Shown piece by piece: positions 1 to 8,898 of a DNA stretch of 64,000 bases. Positions within the stretch are counted from its first letter, which is position 1; the number at the start of each line of letters is the position of its first letter. Source of the stretch: Paenibacillus durus (GTDB taxonomy: Bacteria > Bacillota > Bacilli > Paenibacillales > Paenibacillaceae); the NCBI RefSeq assembly GCF_000756615.1, contig NZ_CP009288.1:5890001-5954000 (forward strand), written 5' to 3'. The notes below the pieces were generated by a model that worked only from the letters and a program-made list of their open reading frames with translations, searched no databases and was not told the origin of the DNA. Position numbers and translations under genes: made by a program.

Positions 1-116
1 GATAACCTATTGATCAGCAATCTTGGGTTACGGAAGACTCATGGGTGATAGCGGAAGGGGTAACAATCTTTACTGGGCGAAATTTCTTGTTCCTCAGCGA
101 GGAATTCTGAATTTCA

Positions 117-152
117 ATAAAAATCCCTTCGAACCATCGAAGGGATTTTTTC
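117..152 (-). terminator. Terminator of the giant surface-protein gene
   Basis: A hairpin with arms AAATCCCTTCGA and TCGAAGGGATTT is flanked by T-rich DNA on both sides, so it could end transcription in either direction. It lies just past the stop codon of the minus-strand gene at 162-5039. The first 110 bases of the window contain no gene I can support. Confidence 0.8.
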
Positions 153-161
153 CAATACCTT

Positions 162-3100
162 TTATTTCTGGATTTTAACTACCTTTTCACCGATCACCAG
201 TATACCGTTGACATATCCTCTAAAGTGCAAAGTAACCTCTGAACCCGTCCAATCAAAATCGGAACGTTCGAATTTGAATTGGCCGAGCTTTGCCTGCTGG
301 TAATAGCCATTATTACTGTTAAGGGCCTTCACACCATTTACGGTAGCGGTATTCAGATCGAATCCCTGACTGTTGTATCCATTCGGCAAGTCTACACGAA
401 CAGTAAACACGCCTTTATTGCCCTTGATAATATTAGGAGTCACCGTTATGGAAGCTGGAAGGTAAACCGTAAACTGTTTTTGCAATGTCGTGCTCAGCCC
501 TACACCATCTGTAACGGTAACCGTAACAGTGTAAACTCCCGGTTTGTCGAATACAATTTCGCTGCCATTCGTTACGACCTGTTCCGCCGCTCCATCCGGA
601 CTGGAAACCGTCATCTTCTCGGATACTACACCTGAAAGAGCATCGGTTGCCGAGTAGTTCAACTGTAGCGTCGCTCCGGCCTCAGCCTCTTTGCTAAGAT
701 CCATCGTGACGACCGGCGCAGTTCTATCGATTTTCACCTCGACCTTATTCGCAGCCTCGATGTTGCCGGCCATATCGGTCGAATAGAAAGCAACCTTGTG
801 GATCCCTTCATCACTGACCGTGAACGTGCTTCCCTTGACATATGCCGAGCCGTCGATCGAATAGAACGTTTTGGCTACGCCGCTAAGAGTATCCGCTGCG
901 GTTAATTGGACGGTCACATCTCCTTTCGTCCAGGCTGCAGGAGCGTCAGCAGTGGTCACGGGTGCTGTCTTGTCGAGCTTCACTTCGACTGTGTGTGCCG
1001 CTTCCTTATTACCCGCTTGGTCAACCGAGTAGTAACTGATTTTGTTAATACCTTCGTTGTCTACCGTAATCGAATTGCCTTCGTTATAATCGGATCCGTT
1101 GATCGAGTAGAACGTTTTGGCTATCCCGCTGAGATTGTCTGTTGCAGTCAATGTCAGTACATCCGTTTGCTTAATCCATTCCGGGATGTCACTTACCTTG
1201 GTGTTTGGCAAGGTTTGATCAATCTTAACGTAAATCGTCTGCGGTGCTTCCGTATTGCCTACTTTATCCACTGAGTAGAAGGAAACTTTATTTACACCTT
1301 CTTTGTCCACCGTTACAGAAGCTCCCGCCGTATACTCGCCATCGTTCAGAGAATAGAACGTGTTCGCGACTCCCGTTTCGTTATCTGTTGCCGATAAGGA
1401 GATAATCTGGCTCAGGTTCGTCCAACCGGCGGGTGCTTCTGCTTTCGTCACCGGTGCTTCCGTATCGATAATAAGCTTGGCGATAACGGTGTTTGACGGT
1501 TCCGATTCACCAAACGAGTTGCTGTACGATGTCACATAGTATTCATGATCCTTATAGGACAAATCCGAAACCGTGAAAGACAAGTTGTTTAGGTTTTGCG
1601 TCAGCAAAACCGGTTTGCCGTCAATGAGTTCATATATGTTATAGCCGTTCGCGTAGGTGACGAAATTCCAGGAAATCCGGGCACTCGTGTCGCTTAACAA
1701 ATTAATGGAGGCAACCGGAGGCTGCATGACCGGGAAAACAATCGTCTTGGATACTCGATTCGAAGGAGCAGACTCTCCAAACCGAGTGCTGTACGCAGTC
1801 ACTTCATACGAATGCGATTCCTCTGAAAGGTTATACACTTTGTAGCTTAAAGCCGTTCCCTTATAGATTAACTGCCGGTCACCGCCAGTCACATCGTAAA
1901 CATGATATTCGTTTGCCCAAGTGACCGACTGCCAAGAAAGCGTAATATTGTTGGCATTAAATACGGCCCCTGCCAGGACTGGAGGCTGAACCACTGGCCA
2001 GGTCAACGTGAACTGGAGCTCGCCGCCTTCTGCCGATTCTCCGAAACGATCGCTGTAGGAGCGAACAACATAAGCGTAATCGCCCTCTGGCTGGTTCGTA
2101 AACGTAACGGCCGTTCCGGTTTGAGTTTTTTTCAGAACTTCTTGTCCGTCAATCACTTGATACAACTTATAGCCCGAAGCATAGGTAGTGGCATCCCATC
2201 TCAAGGTAATGTCATTTCCGTTCGTAATACTTTGCTTAAAGCCGCTCGGCGCTTGCATGACCGGCCAGACCAACGTGAAGCTAAGCTCGCTGCCTTCTGC
2301 CGATTCTCCGAAGCGGTCACTGTAGGAGCGTACCACAAAGTTGTACTCGCCCTCCGGCTGGTTCGTGAGTGTGACAGCTGTTCCGGTCTGCGATCTCACC
2401 AACACTTCCTGTCCGTCAACAACCTTGTAAAGATTATAAGCCGTTGCGTAGGTAGCGGTATTCCATTTCAAGGAAATGTCATTTCCGTTCACAATACTTT
2501 TCGTAAAATTACCCGGTGCCTGCATAATTGAAGGAAGGATCGTTAAGGTCACCTGACCTCCTTCGGGTGATTCTCCGAAACGGCTGCTTACGGCTTTTAC
2601 GATATAGGTGTGATCACCTTCCTGTACCTTCGTCTGTGTTGCAGTCAGACTTGTTACCGTATTCTTTAGAACTTTCTGTCCGTCGACAAGCTCATAGACT
2701 TTATAAGAGTTCGCGTAGGTTACAGCTCCCCAAGTTAACACGACGTCGTTTCCATTCTGGATTTTATATGCCAGATTACCCGGGGCGGCCAATGTAGGAT
2801 AAATCAGCGAAATCGTGACTTCAGCTGCTTCCGGTGACTCGCCAAAGATCGTGGAAACAGAGTTGATCTCATAAACCAAGGTGCCTTCCGGCTGGTCTCT
2901 ATAAATCACGGAACTGCCGGTTGCCGTACTTTTCAGAACCTTTTGTCCATCAATGATTTGATAGATTCTATAGCTCGTTGCGTAATTCGCCGCCGTCCAT
3001 TTTAAAGTGATATCATTACCGTTCGTTATGGTGTAGGTCGGGTTTGTCGGAGCTTGCAGCGTTTGACCACTCAGCGTTACCGTAATCCGGCTGCCTTCCG

Positions 3101-5039
3101 ACGACTCGCCAAAACGGGTTGAAACCGAATGAACTTCATACGTGTAATCACCCGGCGGCATGCCGGTATACGTAACGGTTAAGCCGCTTACCGTACTTTT
3201 AAGCACTTTTTGACCATCCACGATCTGGTAAACCTTATAGCTTGTCGCATAGTCGGATGCAGCCCAAGTCAAAGAAAAATCGGTCGCATTTTTAATCGTT
3301 TGGATCAGATTGGCCGGCGGCTCCATGGTCGGAAAAATGAGCGTAAAGGAAACCTGGGTTCCTTCCGCCGATTCCCCGAACCGGGTAGAGAAGGAATGAA
3401 CTTCATACGTATAATTCCCTTGCGGCTGATTGGTGTAAGTGACAGTAGTGCCGGTTACCGTGCTTTTCAATACTTTTTGTCCGTTAATAATTTGATAGAC
3501 TTTGTAACTGCTGGCGTTTGCCGAAGTCTCCCAGGTCAGGACCACATCATTAACGTTTTTGAGCGTATAGTTAACAGCGGCCGGCGGCTCCATTGTTACG
3601 GAGCTCAGAGTAACTGAAACCTGACTTCCTTCCGCTGATTCCCCGAAACGGGTAGAGAAGGAATGAACTTCATACGTATAATTCCCTTGCGGCTGATTAG
3701 TGTAAGTGACAGTAGTGCCGGTTACCGTGCTTTTCAATACTTTTTGTCCGTCAATAATTTGATAGACTTTGTAACTGCTGGCGTTTGCCGAAGTCTCCCA
3801 GGTCAGGACCACATCATTAACGTTTTTGAGCGTATAGTTAACAGCGGCAGGCGGCTCCATGGTTACGGAGCTCAGAGTAACTGAAACCTGGCTGCCTTCC
3901 GCCGATTCCCCGAAACGGTCACTATAGGAATGTACCTCATAGTGGTAATCCCCGGCCGGTTGGTTCGTATAGGTGACAGCTGTTCCGGTTACCGTGCTTT
4001 TCAGTACGAGCTGCCCGTCGATGAGCTGATAGATTTTATAGCCTGTAGCATTTGAAACGGTACTCCATGTTAAAACCACGTCGTTGACGTTTTGCAGTTT
4101 ATAAGTTAGATTGCCGGGTGCCGTCATAGTGACATCCCCGACAGTTACCGTTAAACGGCTTCCTTCCGCCGATTCGCCAAAACGACTGCTGTAGGAATAT
4201 ACCTCATATACATATTCTCCAGCCTCTTGATTGGTAAAGGAGACGGTTGTACCGGTTACCGTGCTTTTTAATACTTTTTGACCGTCAGCTTGGATTTGAT
4301 AGATTTTATAGTTCGTGGCGTAACTGACTGCATTCCATTTCAGGTTGATGTCGTTGACGTTCGCCAGGCTAAACGTGAAGTTGCCTGGAGCGGCCATGAC
4401 TGGAAGGACGACATTAACGTCGACAGGTGCGGATAGAGGAGATTCACCAAAGGCGGAATTCGCCGCACTAACCGCGTACGTAGCTGTTCCCATTGGAGCA
4501 TTGACGACTGTATATGTATGTGTTGCCTGGGATTTTATCAAGGTTCTTTGTCCATCAGCTTGAACTTGATAAAGATTGTAACTTTGGGCATACGCAGAAG
4601 TGGTCCAGCTCAGGACAATATCGTTGCCGTTTTGAATCGTGTAAGTCAAGGTTGGCGCCGTCATGTCGGGATAGGTGATATTCACCGTGATTGGCGCGCA
4701 GGGCCCTGACTCTCCGTCCGGACTTAAGGTTGAAACCACATAAGTATATGAACCTTCCGGAAGACCGTTAATGGTAAAGGAGGTCGTTGTCATTGTCCCC
4801 CGCTCGATCAGTTGGCCATCCGTAATCTCATACACCTTATAACCAGTAGCCCCAAACACGGAGCTCCATGTCAGCTTGACATCGGTTGGTGTCAGGAGCT
4901 GATAGGAAAGATTGCTTGGAGGCAGCACGTTATTGTTTGTCTCAGCCGCAAACACATTTAGAGCGGGAAACAAGACCTGGACCATAAGCATCATCGAAAC
5001 CAGGAAAGAAAGTCTTTTGGAGGATTTACGTTTTCTCAT
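162..5039 (-). CDS. Giant secreted protein with 13 FN3-like repeats and OmpL47-type domains
   Basis: 1625 residues, probably an exported adhesin or cell-surface matrix protein. Residues 1-31 are a signal peptide (basic start, hydrophobic core, cut after VFA). From about residue 38 to 1195 there are 13 fibronectin-III-like units of about 89 residues, each with a Y(K/N)(V/I/L)Y strand, a DGQ(K/E)VL turn and a closing FGES motif. Three OmpL47-like Ig modules follow (TFYSLNDGEY and relatives, each with a VDK.GN stretch), then a PKD/Ig-like segment and a unique beta-rich C-terminus of about 90 residues. No LPXTG, SLH or C-terminal membrane anchor is seen, so attachment is unclear. The ATG follows AGGTAGGA. 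A c-di-GMP-I riboswitch and a promoter lie directly upstream, which predicts control by c-di-GMP. The binding target is not predictable from sequence. Confidence 0.85.
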   Translation of the reverse strand: MRKRKSSKRLSFLVSMMLMVQVLFPALNVFAAETNNNVLPPSNLSYQLLTPTDVKLTWSSVFGATGYKVYEITDGQLIERGTMTTTSFTINGLPEGSYTYVVSTLSPDGESGPCAPITVNITYPDMTAPTLTYTIQNGNDIVLSWTTSAYAQSYNLYQVQADGQRTLIKSQATHTYTVVNAPMGTATYAVSAANSAFGESPLSAPVDVNVVLPVMAAPGNFTFSLANVNDINLKWNAVSYATNYKIYQIQADGQKVLKSTVTGTTVSFTNQEAGEYVYEVYSYSSRFGESAEGSRLTVTVGDVTMTAPGNLTYKLQNVNDVVLTWSTVSNATGYKIYQLIDGQLVLKSTVTGTAVTYTNQPAGDYHYEVHSYSDRFGESAEGSQVSVTLSSVTMEPPAAVNYTLKNVNDVVLTWETSANASSYKVYQIIDGQKVLKSTVTGTTVTYTNQPQGNYTYEVHSFSTRFGESAEGSQVSVTLSSVTMEPPAAVNYTLKNVNDVVLTWETSANASSYKVYQIINGQKVLKSTVTGTTVTYTNQPQGNYTYEVHSFSTRFGESAEGTQVSFTLIFPTMEPPANLIQTIKNATDFSLTWAASDYATSYKVYQIVDGQKVLKSTVSGLTVTYTGMPPGDYTYEVHSVSTRFGESSEGSRITVTLSGQTLQAPTNPTYTITNGNDITLKWTAANYATSYRIYQIIDGQKVLKSTATGSSVIYRDQPEGTLVYEINSVSTIFGESPEAAEVTISLIYPTLAAPGNLAYKIQNGNDVVLTWGAVTYANSYKVYELVDGQKVLKNTVTSLTATQTKVQEGDHTYIVKAVSSRFGESPEGGQVTLTILPSIMQAPGNFTKSIVNGNDISLKWNTATYATAYNLYKVVDGQEVLVRSQTGTAVTLTNQPEGEYNFVVRSYSDRFGESAEGSELSFTLVWPVMQAPSGFKQSITNGNDITLRWDATTYASGYKLYQVIDGQEVLKKTQTGTAVTFTNQPEGDYAYVVRSYSDRFGESAEGGELQFTLTWPVVQPPVLAGAVFNANNITLSWQSVTWANEYHVYDVTGGDRQLIYKGTALSYKVYNLSEESHSYEVTAYSTRFGESAPSNRVSKTIVFPVMQPPVASINLLSDTSARISWNFVTYANGYNIYELIDGKPVLLTQNLNNLSFTVSDLSYKDHEYYVTSYSNSFGESEPSNTVIAKLIIDTEAPVTKAEAPAGWTNLSQIISLSATDNETGVANTFYSLNDGEYTAGASVTVDKEGVNKVSFYSVDKVGNTEAPQTIYVKIDQTLPNTKVSDIPEWIKQTDVLTLTATDNLSGIAKTFYSINGSDYNEGNSITVDNEGINKISYYSVDQAGNKEAAHTVEVKLDKTAPVTTADAPAAWTKGDVTVQLTAADTLSGVAKTFYSIDGSAYVKGSTFTVSDEGIHKVAFYSTDMAGNIEAANKVEVKIDRTAPVVTMDLSKEAEAGATLQLNYSATDALSGVVSEKMTVSSPDGAAEQVVTNGSEIVFDKPGVYTVTVTVTDGVGLSTTLQKQFTVYLPASITVTPNIIKGNKGVFTVRVDLPNGYNSQGFDLNTATVNGVKALNSNNGYYQQAKLGQFKFERSDFDWTGSEVTLHFRGYVNGILVIGEKVVKIQK
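3324..3857 (-). repeat. Two nearly identical tandem 267-bp units inside the FN3 array
   Basis: Units 5 and 6 of the array (3591-3857 and 3324-3590) are each 89 codons and almost identical at DNA level; most of their encoded residues match, with a D-to-N change at DGQ/NGQ. Other units are clearly diverged. This points to a recent unit duplication and to a site where repeat number may vary between strains or be mis-assembled. Confidence 0.85.
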
Positions 5040-5075
5040 GTGTTCCTACCTTTCTTTGATATAAGGATAATAGAC

Positions 5076-5126
5076 AAAAAAAATGAACCTCAGACAAGGC
5101 TCATAGTAAAAGCTATGATTCCTTGT
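5076..5126 (-). terminator. Expression-platform hairpin of the c-di-GMP riboswitch
   Basis: Downstream of the aptamer on the minus strand are a hairpin (ACAAGG.ATCATAG pairing with CTATGA.CCTTGT, 5094-5126) and, ten bases later, an eight-T run (5076-5083). The GGTTCA directly before the T run can also pair with TGAACC inside the aptamer, giving a competing terminator. This suggests transcriptional control; whether the ligand turns the gene on or off is not settled by inspection. Confidence 0.6.
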
Positions 5127-5212
5127 GGCAACCGGCTGCCTTCCACATGGATGTGGTTCAGGCCCTTGGCTTTGCGTCTCATGATTTCTCATGATTTGCC
5201 TTTTTCACTGGG
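5122..5212 (-). ncRNA. Cyclic di-GMP-I (GEMM-I) riboswitch aptamer
   Basis: Reading the minus strand, the leader contains the GEMM-I hallmarks in order: AAAAAGGCAAA, a short hairpin (ATCATGAGAAATCATGAG), the invariant GACGCAAAGCC, GGGCCT, a small CCACAT/ATGTGG hairpin, and GGCAGCCGGTTGCC. The spacing fits the family. It sits about 85 bases upstream of the start codon of the giant repeat protein and downstream of a good promoter, so that gene should respond to c-di-GMP. A diguanylate cyclase is encoded 11 kb away at 16239-17903. Confidence 0.9.
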
Positions 5213-5234
5213 TTGTGACTGAAGTTCTATTTTT

Positions 5235-5263
5235 ATAATAGGTATCTATTCCTGTAATGTGAA
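5235..5263 (-). promoter_or_regulatory. Sigma-A-type promoter of the riboswitch leader
   Basis: On the minus strand, TTCACA (5258-5263) and TATTAT (5235-5240) are separated by exactly 17 bases and lie just upstream of the c-di-GMP-I aptamer. The transcript would start near 5228. Confidence 0.6.
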
Positions 5264-5329
5264 TAGGTCGTAAGAACCATGATCGGTCTAATCTGCTATT
5301 TTCCCATAGATGACTTGCCTGCGGTACTT

Positions 5330-7056
5330 AGGGCTTGCTGAATAAACAAAAACTCTTACTCCCACAAGGAATAGAAGCCGTTTTTGTCGAAATCATCTGC
5401 AAGGAAATACTCGAAAAATGCAAAAAACCCTTGCAGATGGAGTGAATTATCATGTTTGAACGGATAGAATCGACCGACGATCTTCTCAAAGATTTTTACC
5501 TGCCCTTTGGCGGCAAACTGAACCCCAACAATCGGTGGGTGAAGCTGGCCAAACTCGTTCCCTGGGAGCAAGCGGAAGAAAAATATGTAAAGGTGTTCGG
5601 CGCACCCGACGAAGGGCAAAAGGCGTATTCGGTACGTTTGGCTTTGGGCTCCCTGTTGATCAAGGAACGTCTAGGCTTAACCGACCGGGAAACCACTTTG
5701 CAGATCATGGAAAACCCCTATTTGCAGTATTTTCTGGGTTTTGGCGGTTACGTGGACAAAGAGCCCTTCCATCATTCCTTGATGACTCACTTTCGCGACC
5801 GGTTGGGTCCCGACATCCTTCACGAGATCAATGACTGGATCATAAAAGAAGGGCTGAAGGCCGAGCAGGAAGCAGCAAAAGCAGCGGCTAAAGCCAAGGA
5901 ACAAACACGTGATGACGACGATGATCACCCGGGGGGTGGACAAATGGTCATGAAAATGGACGACACCCTAACGATTCTGGAAGTGGATACCACGCCGGAA
6001 AAGTCTCAACAAAAGGGCAAGGCCAAGTCCCTCTTTCGTCTTCTTCCCAATCCCGACGCACAAACCCATCGCGGCACGTTGATGCTGGATGCAACCTGTG
6101 CGCCTGCCGACATCAAGTATCCGACAGATCTGGGGCTATTGAATCATGCTCGTGAAATCCTGGAAGGTATCATTGACGCATTGCATCAGCCGCTGATCGG
6201 TCTGGCGGAGAAGCCGCGCACGTACCGCAGACAAGCCCGTAAAGCGTACCTGCTTGTATCTAAACAACGCCAGCCCAAAGGTAAAACGATCCGCAAAGCG
6301 GTCAAGAAGCAGCTCGGCTATGTGGGTCGGGATCTGCGAATCATTGAAAACCTGAGCCAGCAAACCTCGCTGAGTACTTTGAGCAAAATGACCTATCGCC
6401 GTTTGCTAGTCATTCGCGAACTGCACCGGCAGCAACAAGAAATGATGAATGGCGGAGTGCACCGGGTGGAGCATCGAATCGTAAGCATCGAACAGCCGCA
6501 TGTCCGACCGATTGTCCGGGGAAAAGCCGGAGCGTCCGTCGAGTTTGGAGCCAAGATAGCAGCCAGTCTGTCCAACGGATACGCCTGGATCGAAACGATG
6601 CAATGGGACAACTTTAACGAATCGGGCACCCTGCAAGATGCGGTGAAATCGTACAAAGAGCGTTTTGGCGCGTATCCGGCGGTGATCCTGGCAGACAAGA
6701 TCTACCGGAATCGAGAGAACCTTGCCTACTGTAAAGGGGTGGGCATTCGTCTCAGCGGCCCCAAACTGGGCAGGCCTTCAGCAGAAAACCAGGCGACACA
6801 CCGTAAGCAAGAACGGCAAGATGCAGCGGAACGCAATGCGATCGAAGGCAAGTTTGGAGAAGGCAAACGCCGCTACGGGTTAGGCTTGATTCGAGCGAAA
6901 GGCGCGGCAAGAAGCCTGACAGTAATCGCCCTTTCATTCATGGTCATGAATTTGGAGCGCCGGTTACGGGCTCTTTTTGTCCATTTTTTCGGCTGGGTTT
7001 TCTATAGGCCACTTACCGGGTGTTAACCAAAACCGATATGTTGTTCAGCAAACCCT
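5330..7056 (+). mobile_element. Complete IS5/IS1182-like insertion sequence
   Basis: 1727-bp element. Imperfect terminal inverted repeats: AGGGCTTGCTGAATAA at the left end and AGGGTTTGCTGAACAA (complement) at the right. Both ends are flanked by ACTT (5326-5329 and 7057-7060), a likely 4-bp target duplication. It carries one intact transposase gene. It inserted upstream of the riboswitch promoter of the giant surface-protein gene. Confidence 0.85.
5452..7026 (+). CDS. IS5/IS1182-like DDE transposase
   Basis: 524-residue transposase. The N-terminal 130 residues match the DUF772-type domain (RLALGSLLIKERLGLTDRET, then FHHSLMTHFRDRLG). A charged linker (DDDDDHPGGG) follows, then a DDE catalytic domain with likely acidic residues in LMLDATCAP, VILADKIY and IEGKFGEGKRRYG. 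The reading frame is intact, so the element may be active. The ATG follows GGAGTGAATTATC. The exact IS subgroup is uncertain. Confidence 0.85.
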   Translation: MFERIESTDDLLKDFYLPFGGKLNPNNRWVKLAKLVPWEQAEEKYVKVFGAPDEGQKAYSVRLALGSLLIKERLGLTDRETTLQIMENPYLQYFLGFGGYVDKEPFHHSLMTHFRDRLGPDILHEINDWIIKEGLKAEQEAAKAAAKAKEQTRDDDDDHPGGGQMVMKMDDTLTILEVDTTPEKSQQKGKAKSLFRLLPNPDAQTHRGTLMLDATCAPADIKYPTDLGLLNHAREILEGIIDALHQPLIGLAEKPRTYRRQARKAYLLVSKQRQPKGKTIRKAVKKQLGYVGRDLRIIENLSQQTSLSTLSKMTYRRLLVIRELHRQQQEMMNGGVHRVEHRIVSIEQPHVRPIVRGKAGASVEFGAKIAASLSNGYAWIETMQWDNFNESGTLQDAVKSYKERFGAYPAVILADKIYRNRENLAYCKGVGIRLSGPKLGRPSAENQATHRKQERQDAAERNAIEGKFGEGKRRYGLGLIRAKGAARSLTVIALSFMVMNLERRLRALFVHFFGWVFYRPLTGC

Positions 7057-7259
7057 ACTTAGGTGCAAATACGACATGATATTTGCAGTTCCATTCGTGC
7101 GTGCTAGACTACTGTTGTCCGTCTCTTGTCCTCCTTGTGATTCGTTTGAGCGGTTGGCAGACCGGCTCTCATCTTATCCTCGAGTTCAAGAGATGACTAT
7201 TATAGCTATATGCTTTCCTGAACCCCCAGTCGAACTGGGGGTTCTCTTAGACAAAAAAA

Positions 7260-7290
7260 TAACGGAGCCCCACATTGGTACGGCTCCGTT
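7260..7290 (-). terminator. Terminator of the DUF2167 gene
   Basis: AACGGAGCC...GGCTCCGTT hairpin followed on the minus strand by TTATTTTTTTG, directly after the stop of the gene at 7303. A second perfect 10-bp hairpin (GAACCCCCAG/CTGGGGGTTC, about 7220-7245) lies further on, without a clear T run. Confidence 0.8.
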
Positions 7291-7302
7291 TCACGTTCTA
7301 AC

Positions 7303-8199
7303 TTATGATACGTTCTCTTCCGGATTGTCCGGGGTTGGCTCGGTCTCCTCCGTTGCTGGTTTCTTTCTGCGGAACAGCTTGCTGAAAAACTTCCCGGCCG
7401 CTCCCAATACAAGAAGGATAACGATTCCGAATTTCTTCGCTACAAGCAGTAGTATAGCAATGAGTCCAGCCTTCTTCGCCACGACCAAGCCAGCTCCGCC
7501 CAATATAAGGCCGGTCAACCCAAGCTCCGACACCTTATCGGTAGCGGCATTAAAGTCCTCATACCTCTTCCCTGCATTAATAGTAAGCTTCGGCAGAACC
7601 TTCTCCGTCAGGATCTTCTTATCCTCGTTCAGATGCTTCGGATCGGAGATGAGTATTGCCGAAATCGTTCCTGTGCGGGTCAAGAGCCTGACGTTATAAT
7701 TCAGGATTTGTTCCTTATTATCGTCCTCCGCCAGCATCGACCAGGTCAAGTTATGAGTAGCTTCATCATAGAACGGTTCTACGTCCCAACCGGTTACGTA
7801 AATGCGCGTTCCTTCGGGGCGGTCCTTGTTGGCTTCCTCGGTCCCTTTTTTGTAGCTCTCTAGTATGTCGTCAGCATTGATCTCTTCTTTTTCGTCATCC
7901 TTGATATGTCCGGTTTCCTCGTAGAGGAAGACAACCTCCCACATCTGGTTTTCGTCCGCAGGGTAAATGCTGCCCAGCTCATCCCCGCTTGGGGTGTCAT
8001 TATTATCCTTCGCGATTTGCATGGTATCTTCCTTATTCAGGAATACCATAGAAGGGTCCAAGTCAAGGGTAGCCATCTCCTCTAGCCTAACCTGCTGTCC
8101 ACCCTGCATCCAAGTATAGTCGTTCGCCGCCGAAGCCGTACCGTGGAGAACGGACAGCCAAAGGGTAAAAACGATACTCAGAATCCTAAATTTTTTCAT
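7303..8199 (-). CDS. DUF2167 family membrane-anchored protein
   Basis: 298 residues. Signal peptide at residues 1-24 (cut near ASA), then an extracytoplasmic domain with DUF2167 hallmarks: TWMQGGQQVRL early on, NQMWEVVFLYEETGHI in the middle, and YVTGWDVEPFYDEATHNLTW. Two hydrophobic segments follow (about 225-245 and 250-270), then a short basic and acidic tail (RRKKPATEETEPTP). The family is usually described as a membrane-anchored stress or envelope protein of unknown activity; nothing here adds a function. It is a single-gene unit with its own terminator and no evident partner. Confidence 0.8.
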   Translation of the reverse strand: MKKFRILSIVFTLWLSVLHGTASAANDYTWMQGGQQVRLEEMATLDLDPSMVFLNKEDTMQIAKDNNDTPSGDELGSIYPADENQMWEVVFLYEETGHIKDDEKEEINADDILESYKKGTEEANKDRPEGTRIYVTGWDVEPFYDEATHNLTWSMLAEDDNKEQILNYNVRLLTRTGTISAILISDPKHLNEDKKILTEKVLPKLTINAGKRYEDFNAATDKVSELGLTGLILGGAGLVVAKKAGLIAILLLVAKKFGIVILLVLGAAGKFFSKLFRRKKPATEETEPTPDNPEENVS

Positions 8200-8492
8200 A
8201 CTCCATGCCTCCAGTTGGTTTAGAACGATGCAACTCTTGGTATGGCGGAACCGATTCCCTAAGTCAGATTGATGACATTATCCTATGATGTCCTAGGACT
8301 TGTTTCCTTCCATTCATATTGCTCGTATCCATATACTGGATTAATCATAGGTTTTTTTGTCTAAGATTGTCAATTGGTATAAAAATCCCACTTCATGCAA
8401 AAAATCAATTAGACCTTTTTACCCATTAAGCTCCACTATAGAAGTATGTTAATATGATAAATTGCTTAGTTATAGTATAAAAATCATGGGAG
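8200..8492. other. Intergenic, no gene recognised
   Basis: A+T-rich DNA between the DUF2167 start and a decayed coding fragment. It presumably holds the DUF2167 promoter; I see no other feature. Confidence 0.5.
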
Positions 8493-8600
8493 TTAAGGAG
8501 GGAGTGCAGCCTTAATAGGCGCATCCGAACCTCTTTTAACAGTGATTCCAGCTTGGTTCGCCTGCTTAAATGCCTTATACAGCGCCTGTTTCCACGGGTT
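8493..8600 (-). pseudogene. C-terminal fragment of an unrecognised gene
   Basis: The minus strand reads NPWKQALYKAFKQANQAGI followed by TVKRGSDAPIKAALPP and a stop: a well-formed protein tail without a start. The residues just upstream (VAGTSPVYSHNQV) continue in another frame, so a frameshift separates two parts of one former gene. I do not recognise the family. An IS110-like transposase tail was considered (GTSPV resembles its C-terminal motif) but the match is weak. Confidence 0.35.
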
Positions 8601-8794
8601 AGCCCTGCAACCTGGTTATGTGAATAAACAGGGCTGGTTCCAGCAACTGATTTGATCGGTATCACCCTACTGCTTGGCCTCCTGACATTGATAAATAGAA
8701 TCTAAAAGCTTCATAACCGACAAAATCCAGCCTATCCGGTCACAAAACTGTCAGAGTTTTGGAGTGTCAGTTACCCTTTCAAACCAACATCAAA

Positions 8795-8836
8795 AAGGCC
8801 CGCATTAGCCATCTAACAAGCTGATCGGGCCTTAAG
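8795..8836 (-). terminator. Terminator of the first TPR gene
   Basis: AAGGCCCGATCAG...CGGGCCTTTTTG on the minus strand, about 65 bases after the stop of the TPR gene at 8899. A half copy of this stem (AAAAAGGCCCGTATTAG) recurs at 52354-52368. Confidence 0.75.
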
Positions 8837-8898
8837 TGCGCCTCAATTAAATTATGTTTTGGGACGTTTTTATAATTTGAAGACATGCTCTAGACCAA

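Noticed and set aside
1902..2531. Plus-strand frames across the giant gene
   Set aside because: Periodic copies of the same antisense pattern caused by the FN3 DNA repeats.
1455..4930. Regularly spaced repeats that might suggest a CRISPR array
   Set aside because: The repeats are 267-bp coding units in one open frame, not short direct repeats with spacers. No CRISPR array or cas gene was seen in the window.
6977..7699. Plus-strand open frame of 240 codons spanning the IS end and the DUF2167 terminator
   Set aside because: Runs through the IS inverted repeat, a terminator and antisense to DUF2167; not a gene.
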